Position numbers and translations under genes: made by a program. Positions 62,401 through 64,000 of a stretch of 64,000 bases of DNA are shown here, piece after piece (the first letter of the stretch is position 1; each line of letters starts with the position of its first letter). The notes below the pieces were generated by a model. It worked only from the letters and a program-made list of their open reading frames with translations. It was not told where the DNA came from and did no database searches. Source of the stretch: Odontocerum albicorne (lineage: Eukaryota; Arthropoda; Insecta; Trichoptera; Odontoceridae); NCBI GenBank assembly GCA_949825065.1, contig OX463864.1:16071327-16135326 (forward strand). Reading direction: 5' to 3'.

Positions 62401-62724
62401 GTAGCGGGTATTCATTCGAAAACATAGCCGCTAGTGATAGAAAATTTTACTGAAAACCCAAGGACATCAATTCGTCATTGTTCATAAGAATTAGACATTT
62501 CAAGAAGCACCTTACAGCGAATTCTCGCGAAAGATCTGGATCTACATGTCTTAAGATCTAACTGATCCAAGAACTCAAACCAGCAAAAACTGAACCCGGC
62601 GCTCTTATTGGCATATCCTTGATTATAATTATTAATATAAGTAATTCTCGGAACTCTTTGCCTACCTCTGCAGTAAGATTGTTTGTATTTTAATATGTAT
62701 TTTTGTTTTCCAGATTATGCATAA
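36628..62724 (+). CDS. Hr78: Nuclear receptor of the TR2/TR4 (NR2C/NR2D, Hr78) type, 13 coding exons
   Basis: Orphan nuclear receptor, a zinc-finger transcription factor acting on DNA in the nucleus. Joined coding exons: 36628-36766, 38979-39128, 40560-40756, 42374-42476, 43363-43506, 46755-46871, 48951-49095, 52547-52622, 53329-53419, 57544-57681, 58890-58998, 60654-60787, 62714-62724. All introns are GT-AG, all phases agree, and the sum is 1554 bases (517 residues plus stop). Residues 28-93 form the DNA-binding domain: finger 1 Cys 28, 31, 45, 48 with P-box CEGCKG, finger 2 Cys 64, 70, 80, 83. A Gly-rich hinge (about 98-162) precedes a ligand-binding domain from about residue 284, with [13 protein letters not shown] and [11 protein letters not shown] characteristic of this subfamily. 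The start is the first ATG of an exon that is open upstream to its acceptor, so an added N-terminal exon is possible. Length is a little below fly and vertebrate relatives (about 600). Confidence 0.9.
36870..37425 (-). mobile_element. L2/CR1-like LINE 3' end, copy 2
   Basis: Minus-strand translation gives [35 protein letters not shown] (thumb region) and, after decay, [14 protein letters not shown] and [18 protein letters not shown], the usual C-terminal end of L2/CR1 proteins. In Hr78 intron 1. Confidence 0.78.
37430..37625 (+). mobile_element. Family B LINE C-terminal fragment
   Basis: Translation: [20 protein letters not shown] and TGSPLNAV, the (R)GRxPTRWxDQI motif of RTE-like ends. In Hr78 intron 1. 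Confidence 0.65.
37672..37748. repeat. Three ~28-bp tandem units
   Basis: TAGTAAGACGCTTCTACCCA plus TAGGGT repeated three times directly before the larger array. Confidence 0.88.
37749..38344. repeat. Tandem array, six ~103-bp units, SINE-3-like
   Basis: Units start TTTTTRTTGGTACA at 37749, 37851, 37954, 38058, 38160 and 38262. Each carries CTGATAACAATACTCGTGCG and TAAATAATATTGCCTC, which match the body of SINE family 3 that directly follows. In Hr78 intron 1. Confidence 0.93.
38435..38700 (+). mobile_element. SINE family 3, tRNA-derived
   Basis: TAGTCTAGTGGTAACATTCT gives a good A box, and GGGTTTCGGGTTTGATTTCC a B-like box, about 30 bases apart. The body has GGTACCAGTTGCC and CTGGTAACAATATTTGCGTG. 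Adjacent to the array made of similar sequence. Confidence 0.65.
38725..38835 (+). mobile_element. Penelope-like 3' tail fragment
   Basis: CCACTTTGTGTAATAAACAG, TTTACAATGTCTTTAAACCT and ATGTTAATGCCTTAACTTTT match 2526-2606. Confidence 0.6.
38979..39128 (+). CDS. Hr78: Hr78 exon: rest of the DNA-binding domain
   Basis: Acceptor TTTCAG, donor GTGAGT, 150 bases. Encodes [17 protein letters not shown] and the second zinc finger ending [14 protein letters not shown]. It matches the NR2C/NR2D DNA-binding domain nearly residue for residue. Confidence 0.93.
39290..39634 (-). mobile_element. Family A LINE fragment
   Basis: TTACTATACCTTTTCTGTCA, CTTGGTCTACTTATTCC and ATACTCACTTACTCTTTCTC parallel 33985-34080, then diverge. 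Truncated by the element at 39639. Confidence 0.5.
39639..40266. mobile_element. Possible piggyBac-type MITE
   Basis: TTAA at 39635-39638 and 40267-40270; ends CCCTTCCCTTACGG and, reverse-complemented, CCTTTCCTTCCCTG, only partly matching. Locally GC-rich (CGCGCTCCGGCG) unlike the flanks. In Hr78 intron 2. Confidence 0.45.
40560..40756 (+). CDS. Hr78: Hr78 exon: Gly-rich hinge
   Basis: Acceptor TTGCAG, donor GTGAGT, 197 bases. It begins [10 protein letters not shown], the conserved C-terminal extension after the TR4/Hr78 fingers, then becomes Gly/Ser-rich and GC-rich, ending [12 protein letters not shown]. Confidence 0.9.
40970..41340 (+). mobile_element. Family A LINE 3' end
   Basis: Plus-strand copy: AAATGGTTTGGGCACTTGGA (WFGHLE), ACAAATATACAGTGCAAATG, AAGACCAAGGAAAGAATGG. 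In Hr78 intron 3. A small inverted piece of the same family lies at 40825-40915. Confidence 0.65.
41395..41705 (+). mobile_element. Family C LINE C-terminal end
   Basis: Translation: [48 protein letters not shown], stop, then a TTGATTGATTGATA tail. The open stretch is about 95 codons, so this copy is relatively young. Confidence 0.82.
41930..42345 (+). mobile_element. LWN-type LINE 3' end with shared tail
   Basis: Encodes [20 protein letters not shown] and [10 protein letters not shown], stop. About 300 bases follow, ending GCAATAAGCCCGCCAGATGG and TTGCAATAAAAGTGTTAAAT. It is the uninterrupted paralogue of 8690-10235. In Hr78 intron 3, less than 40 bases from the next exon's acceptor. Confidence 0.8.
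42374..42476 (+). CDS. Hr78: Hr78 exon: hinge, acidic KDEPIDYG motif
   Basis: Acceptor TTATAG, donor GTAATA, 103 bases, phase 0 in and 1 out. Encodes [20 protein letters not shown] and then [15 protein letters not shown]. The KxEP context resembles a sumoylation-type motif (inference). Confidence 0.85.
42930..43320 (+). mobile_element. Family A LINE fragment
   Basis: TTGAGATGGTTTAGCTGTAT (RWFSCIERM) with a decayed basic C-terminus and the 3' TCTGCCTACCCTTAAAGGGA end. In Hr78 intron 4, ending about 40 bases before the exon. Confidence 0.6.
43363..43506 (+). CDS. Hr78: Hr78 exon: hinge, Leu/His-rich
   Basis: Acceptor TTGCAG, donor GTAACT, 144 bases, phase 1 in and out. Encodes a Gly/Pro stretch and then [20 protein letters not shown]. 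The length keeps the frame, so it could be a cassette exon, but nothing shows skipping. Confidence 0.82.
   Translation, partial: VSHTGRPHPRAKKALEDHRKSPDCFCTLTCWPTTSCTCSTRFPPFTP
43690..44100 (-). pseudogene. mariner transposase fragment
   Basis: Minus-strand 43817-44065 gives RRIVT-like [17 protein letters not shown] (first catalytic Asp in DEKW) with a Ser/Lys-rich helix before it ([20 protein letters not shown]). No inverted ends found, so it is a fragment. It resembles the Hsmar/SETMAR-type rather than the DETW mariners elsewhere here. Confidence 0.65.
44348..45032. mobile_element. Possible PIF/Harbinger-type element with duplicated MADF segment
   Basis: Inverted ends GGTTTCCTAAGAAAG and GGTTTCTTAAGAAAG followed by TATATAGCGCAC on both sides. 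The left end is present three times (44348, 44419, 44495). Inside, a segment of about 118 bases is duplicated (44643-44760, 44845-44962). The second encodes [20 protein letters not shown] and YNVKSKYY, resembling a MADF domain, which accompanies Harbinger transposons. No clear TSD. In Hr78 intron 5. Confidence 0.55.
45220..45400 (-). mobile_element. SINE family 1 fragment
   Basis: TATACAATCTGGCGGGTTTA, TTGCCACGTGATAATCTTCT and CCAACCAAC are the shared tail in reverse. The head is decayed. In Hr78 intron 5. Confidence 0.6.
45450..45640 (+). mobile_element. SINE family 2, tRNA-derived, copy 1
   Basis: TGGCCGTGTGGTAACAATGC (A box region) and CACCGGTTTGAACCCCC (B box) 40 bases apart, then a body ending GGGGTTATAAGGATACC and GTGCTCCGATCGTCTC. 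Partner at 54568. Confidence 0.7.
46342..46693. mobile_element. pogo/Tigger-like MITE
   Basis: Ends CAGTCAAACCTCGGGTCACG and CAGTGGTACCTCGGGTTACG (right end reverse-complemented) with TA at 46340-46341 and 46694-46695; 352 bp. An internal MAPKKMN-like start may be a residue of the transposase. It ends 61 bases before an Hr78 exon. Confidence 0.82.
46755..46871 (+). CDS. Hr78: Hr78 exon: hinge before the ligand-binding domain
   Basis: Acceptor TTTCAG, donor GTATTT, 117 bases, phase 1 in and out. Encodes [19 protein letters not shown] and a Pro-containing segment ending EDTYHL. It lies just after a pogo-like MITE in the preceding intron. Confidence 0.82.
47772..48710 (+). mobile_element. Non-LTR retrotransposon, RT core to C-terminus (5'-truncated)
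   Basis: Begins with the reverse transcriptase [10 protein letters not shown] motif, then [20 protein letters not shown] (catalytic FADD). A stop near 48014 is followed by a long open frame 48042-48659: [41 protein letters not shown]. It is the longest retrotransposon ORF in the window and the only one keeping the catalytic Asp pair. In Hr78 intron 6. Confidence 0.88.
48724..48762 (+). other. LINE 3' stem-loop, diverged copy
   Basis: ACCC pairs with GGGT and AGGT-ATAA-GTCT keeps an inner stem in the same position as 33218-33257, though several pairs are lost. Confidence 0.4.
48951..49095 (+). CDS. Hr78: Hr78 exon: start of ligand-binding domain, helix 3 region
   Basis: Acceptor TTGCAG, donor GTTAGT, 145 bases, phase 2 out. 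[19 protein letters not shown] aligns with the TR4 segment ending in the helix 3/4 Trp. The residues after the Trp (PPIQSGTLS) do not keep the family's WAxSIPAF signature. Phase and the next exon agree, so the exon looks real. Confidence 0.8.
49100..50118. other. Intron sequence without recognisable feature
   Basis: Hr78 intron 7, first kilobase: AT-rich with short imperfect repeats near 49620-49740 (AAAGACAACAAATKAAATGA). Nothing else supported. Confidence 0.4.
50119..50434 (+). mobile_element. LINE 3' end with poly(A) tail, copy 2
   Basis: Nearly identical to 32905-33370, ending in about 47 A (50387-50433). The intact tail suggests a recent insertion. In Hr78 intron 7. Confidence 0.82.
50235..50274 (+). 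other. Stem-loop in LINE 3' region, copy 2
   Basis: Same hairpin as 33218-33257; one stem base changed A to G, turning a U-A pair into U-G, so pairing is kept. Confidence 0.6.
50985..51090. repeat. AT-rich tandem repeat, about 45-bp units
   Basis: AAATTATTATTGTATATTGT with TTTTATATTAAGT occurs three times. Confidence 0.8.
51185..52139 (-). mobile_element. mariner (irritans-like), 5'-deleted
   Basis: Ends CGAGGGTGGTCCGATAAGTA and, reverse-complemented, CGAGGGCGGTCCGATAAGTA, TA at 51183-51184 and 52140-52141; 955 bp. In Hr78 intron 7. Confidence 0.92.
51249..52024 (-). pseudogene. mariner transposase, N-terminus missing, frameshifted
   Basis: Minus strand: linker helix-turn-helix ([20 protein letters not shown]), [20 protein letters not shown] (first Asp), KVLFHHDN (second Asp), then a small deletion/frameshift near 51505 and, in another frame, [20 protein letters not shown] (third Asp), ending KGDYVEK. 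All three Asp survive, but the first DNA-binding helix region and the frame are lost. Confidence 0.9.
52150..52440 (+). repeat. Dispersed repeat with [18 protein letters not shown] segment, copy 2
   Basis: Partner of 27880-28140; carries CTACCTGCCAAAGAGGAATC and GCGGCAGCCATCCACCTATT. A third short piece lies near 53090-53150. Confidence 0.5.
52547..52622 (+). CDS. Hr78: Hr78 exon: ligand-binding domain helix 5
   Basis: Acceptor TTGCAG, donor GTAAAG, 76 bases. Encodes [19 protein letters not shown] and then LAQCSQ, the best-conserved stretch of the TR4-type ligand-binding domain. It sits 400 bases after a mariner. Confidence 0.9.
53329..53419 (+). CDS. Hr78: Hr78 exon: ligand-binding domain middle
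   Basis: Acceptor TTCACAG, donor GTAAGA, 91 bases, phase 0 in and 1 out. Encodes [18 protein letters not shown] followed by a polar loop ([11 protein letters not shown]), matching the VMSLSTIL segment of TR4. Confidence 0.86.
53480..53550 (+). mobile_element. LINE C-terminal end, left of piggyBac MITE
   Basis: Translation [20 protein letters not shown], the LWN motif of CR1/RTE-type proteins, broken at TTAA and continued at 54525 ([13 protein letters not shown]). Confidence 0.75.
53551..54520. mobile_element. piggyBac-type MITE
   Basis: TTAA at 53547-53550 and 54521-54524; ends CCCTTTGACTGCCGG and, reverse-complemented, CCGGTTAACTGCC. Two CGTCTTAAGACG palindromes lie near the right end (54436, 54491). 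970 bp, no ORF. The LINE frame reads through if it is removed. Confidence 0.82.
54568..54750 (+). mobile_element. SINE family 2, tRNA-derived, copy 2
   Basis: TGGCCACACGGTAACGCACT and ATCTGTTCGAATGAC as A and B box regions, then the body shared with 45450-45640 (GAGGGTATAAGGATA, GTGTGCTCCAAACGTCTC). Confidence 0.7.
54843..54960 (+). mobile_element. LINE 3' end fragment, uninterrupted paralogue
   Basis: GATCCTTAATCATGTTCAAG and AAATTGAAAAACATTAATAT repeat the sequence that at 53540-54560 is split by the piggyBac MITE. Confidence 0.65.
55490..56400 (+). mobile_element. mariner deletion derivative, copy 2
   Basis: Ends CCTTGATCAAAAAATTTTTA and AAAACTTTTTGATCAAGG, TA at 55488-55489 and 56401-56402; 911 bp. 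Same family and internal deletion as 4612-5487. Confidence 0.9.
55879..56349 (+). pseudogene. mariner transposase, middle deleted
   Basis: [18 protein letters not shown], then [12 protein letters not shown] joined to the C-terminal [15 protein letters not shown] at the same point as in 4966-5437. Catalytic Asp 1 and 2 are absent. Confidence 0.85.
56932..57345. repeat. Tandem array, about 2.5 units of ~168 bp
   Basis: GTCTGGTAACAATG...GTGTTGTTGCCTAT opens units at about 56932, 57098 and 57266. Contains the same phrase as SINE family 3 and the array at 37749. In Hr78 intron 9, ending 200 bases before the exon. Confidence 0.88.
57544..57681 (+). CDS. Hr78: Hr78 exon: ligand-binding domain helices 7-8
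   Basis: Acceptor TTTCAG, donor GTAAGA, 138 bases, phase 1 in and out. Encodes [19 protein letters not shown] and [15 protein letters not shown], matching the TR4 stretch around DGYEYAYLKAIVLFS. The upstream intron is the longest of the gene (4.1 kb). Confidence 0.9.
58080..58200 (+). mobile_element. LINE C-terminal fragment (LNRLR motif)
   Basis: Translation: [20 protein letters not shown], then a stop, then NTDCDCGD: the cysteine-containing C-terminal region of I/Jockey-type proteins. It leads directly into the 84-bp array. Confidence 0.65.
58201..58698. repeat. Tandem array, six 84-bp units derived from a LINE
   Basis: GATTGTGATTGTGGGGA recurs at 58201, 58284, 58368, 58452, 58536 and 58620. 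Units 2-6 are nearly identical; unit 1 differs (TTCAAGACAGGACTCAAGAC) and is the original LINE sequence. In Hr78 intron 10. Confidence 0.95.
58890..58998 (+). CDS. Hr78: Hr78 exon: ligand-binding domain helix 9
   Basis: Acceptor CTTCAG, donor GTGGGT, 109 bases, phase 2 out. Encodes a basic amphipathic helix ([19 protein letters not shown]) and an acidic loop. It lies less than 200 bases after the 84-bp tandem array. Confidence 0.84.
59190..59290 (+). mobile_element. SINE/LINE family 1 tail fragment
   Basis: TTCTGGTTGTTTGGAAGATA, TTGCCACATGGCAATAAGAT and a terminal GTATACAATGAAAGTG. Confidence 0.6.
59408..60239 (-). mobile_element. mariner fold-back derivative
   Basis: Ends TTAGGTGTTAACATAAG and, reverse-complemented, TTGGGTGTTAACATAAA; TA at 59406-59407 and 60240-60241. 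The inverted arms extend inward about 170 bases on each side and include transposase N-terminal coding sequence, so the 3' half has been replaced by an inverted copy of the 5' end. In Hr78 intron 11. Confidence 0.87.
59670..60160 (-). pseudogene. mariner transposase N-terminal half (Hsmar-like)
   Basis: Minus strand: [20 protein letters not shown], helix-turn-helix [13 protein letters not shown], then [19 protein letters not shown] and [20 protein letters not shown], decaying to [11 protein letters not shown], where the first catalytic Asp would be followed by EKW. It ends there, where the inverted arm begins. Confidence 0.83.
60654..60787 (+). CDS. Hr78: Hr78 exon: ligand-binding domain helices 10-11
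   Basis: Acceptor TTCCAG, donor GTAATT, 134 bases. Encodes [20 protein letters not shown] and [20 protein letters not shown], matching LPALRLM...EELFFTGLIG...IIPYILKM of TR4. Confidence 0.92.
60935..61440 (-). mobile_element. Family B LINE 3' end
   Basis: Minus strand: [20 protein letters not shown] and [18 protein letters not shown], then an AATAATAATAA tail. Plus-strand 61300-61440 encodes the preceding part. Same family as the tandem copy at 29690. Confidence 0.72.
61456..62030 (+). mobile_element. Probable LTR and leader of an LTR retrotransposon
   Basis: Starts TGTCAACATG; has TATATATA (about 61720) and AATAAA (61742), as expected for a promoter and poly(A) signal in an LTR, then TTGATGACCCCGAACG (61900), similar to tRNA primer-binding sites, and an ATG at 61953 opening a short gag-like start that stops after 24 codons. 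No second LTR or pol is in the window. Confidence 0.45.
62195..62595 (+). pseudogene. Tc1/mariner-type transposase remnant with DUF4817-like domain
   Basis: Fragments in order: [20 protein letters not shown] (helix-turn-helix), [35 protein letters not shown]. The arrangement is that of transposon proteins with a DUF4817 helix-turn-helix. Several stops. In the last Hr78 intron. Confidence 0.6.
62714..62724 (+). CDS. Hr78: Hr78 last coding micro-exon
   Basis: Acceptor TTTTCCAG ends at 62713. The carried G plus AT gives Asp, then Tyr, Ala and TAA, so the protein ends KSTDYA. Eleven coding bases precede the 3' UTR. Reading through the previous donor would give a different short tail, so this junction is inferred from phase, acceptor strength and the poly(A) signal 126 bases on. 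Confidence 0.7.
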
Positions 62725-62850
62725 GATGCATCAACAATAATGGACACGACTGATTTGGTGCTTTGAGAAACTTGTGAGCTGCCTTAAGAAAGATAATATT
62801 TTTATGTCGTATTTAATATATGTGTGTATTTTGTATTATATTTATTATGT

Positions 62851-62856
62851 AATAAA
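62851..62856 (+). promoter_or_regulatory. Poly(A) signal of Hr78
   Basis: AATAAA 126 bases after the stop codon, followed by AT/GT-rich sequence; a second AATAAA overlaps 62878-62884. It fits a short 3' UTR. Confidence 0.6.
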
Positions 62857-62959
62857 ATATTTTTATATGCGTTTGGTAATAAATACAAAATATGCCGGGA
62901 GAAATGTGTTTTTTTAGCCACCTGTTGATAAAAATTGTGCTTTGACTGAAAGGTTTTAA

Positions 62960-63520
62960 TATTTATTTATTTATTTTTTCAAAACAGGCTTAGCCAAATT
63001 ACTTTGAAAAATACAAGACATTAAAAAAGAAGAAAAATTACATAGAAAAAAAAAATATAAAATAAAAATAATGCATATGCATACACACGAGTATATACAC
63101 ACAAACATGTGATACACATATATTCAGTCACTTAAGTACGTTGATGAGTGCTTTCTAACGCGCTCAATCTAAGAAGAAAATTTACTTTTGCTTTTGGTAA
63201 TGTGATATGAAATATGTCAATCAATATACGAAGCAGTCCCGTTCAGAAGAGTTAAGGCCTTTCCAACAGGCATAGTGGCTGGAAGACCCGTTCTTGCGTA
63301 TGTTATTGAGAACAGTTCTTGCCGGCCCAGTCTAGTGTAATTGTTAGGAACATTTAACGCTAATCTTTGTAGTAATGCTGGACAGCTCACAACTCCTCGA
63401 ACGAGTTTGACAACGTATGCCAGTAGACGCAAATCTCTTCTTACGCTCAAGGAGCTATACCCGAGCATGCCCAGCAGAAACTGGGTGTAAGGGGCCTTCA
63501 CCACCATCTCAGAAGCCTAA
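62960..63520 (-). mobile_element. LINE C-terminal end downstream of Hr78
   Basis: Minus strand: RRDLRLLAYVVKLVRGVVSC, RLGRQELFSITYARTGLP, GKALTLLN, the conserved end of several insect LINE proteins, followed by an A/T-rich 3' tail to about 62960. It begins about 100 bases after the Hr78 poly(A) signal. Confidence 0.68.
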
Positions 63521-63912
63521 AAGTCAACCTCACCTGCATTTGATGAACCTGGTAGTAACTGACACGGTTCTGCTGAGTATCGGTGGTATATCCATTGGTG
63601 CAATCTTAACATCTTTCCACATAAAAGGAGTATGAAATTACTCCTTTCAGGACAGCTCAAACTCTGTGGATGGCCTTGTCTTCTCAGTTCTTCTGTGCCA
63701 CAGGATAACCACCGTAGAGTTGCATCCCAATATGGATTGGGAGCGTGATCGGTCCAATTTAATTTATTATACGCAGCCAGTATATCAAAGATGGTTCGTT
63801 CGAATGGGACTAAATTGTTATCCGGAGGTAAAATATTCTTAAATTCGGATTTCCTGGAGAGGGTGACTATCCGAGGGAACCATCGCAAGAGACACACTGA
63901 GTAATATAACAA
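63521..63912 (-). mobile_element. Probable LINE coding fragment
   Basis: Minus-strand open frame of about 131 codons (FPRIVTLSRKSEFKNILPPD, DILAAYNKLNWTDHAPNPYW), continuous with the LINE end at 62960-63520 on the same strand. No motif that I can name with certainty. Confidence 0.4.
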
Positions 63913-64000
63913 AACACTTTATAGTACCCGGCGGTAAGTAATACACATAGTTTGTAGTGTACCGGACAGGGTACAAATGAACTGTAACTAGGCGCGTTGG

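Overview
The window is a 64 kb stretch of AT-rich animal nuclear DNA, most likely from an insect. The evidence is a spliced nuclear receptor of the TR2/TR4 (Hr78) type with GT-AG introns, a very high density of mariner, hAT, piggyBac and pogo-like elements, several families of non-LTR retrotransposon tails, and tRNA-derived SINEs. The species cannot be told from the sequence. No bacterial gene, operon or CRISPR array is present.

Only two host genes are visible, both on the + strand. The first (964-11312) is the 3' end of a gene that starts upstream of the window. Three phase-compatible exons encode about 563 residues of a Ser/Pro-rich tail that I do not recognise. The second (coding 36628-62724) is a nearly complete Hr78/TR4-type orphan nuclear receptor. 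Thirteen coding exons with consistent phases join into 517 codons plus a stop, and the last exon adds only the final three residues. The 25 kb between the genes (11313-36607) has no recognisable host exon; an untranslated first exon of the receptor may lie there unseen.

Everything else is repeats, many of them nested. Precise ends with target-site duplications (TSDs) can be read for: seven internally deleted mariners with TA duplications (317, 4612, 5989, 16248, 34220, 51185, 55490) and one fold-back mariner (59408); hAT elements with 8-bp duplications (9059, 24576, 35707); piggyBac-like MITEs at TTAA (53551, 39639); and pogo-like MITEs (46342, 30340). A head-to-head Penelope-like dimer with a 12-bp duplication lies at 1883-2606. 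Retrotransposon 3' ends fall into about five families. Their extra copies give uninterrupted paralogues of several insertion sites inside the same window, so the order of nesting can be read directly.

The receptor introns (0.7-4.1 kb) hold much of this material, including tandem arrays that appear to have grown out of retrotransposon sequence (84-bp units at 58201, about 168-bp units at 56932, about 103-bp units at 37749). Two large composite TA/TATGTA microsatellites lie between the genes. I found no previously undescribed gene system. The points most worth a second look are the LINE-SINE pair sharing a 3' tail, the hairpin Penelope dimer, arrays born from LINE or SINE pieces, deletion-derivative mariners that share one breakpoint, a conserved LINE 3' hairpin, and a degenerate helix 4/5 signature in the receptor.
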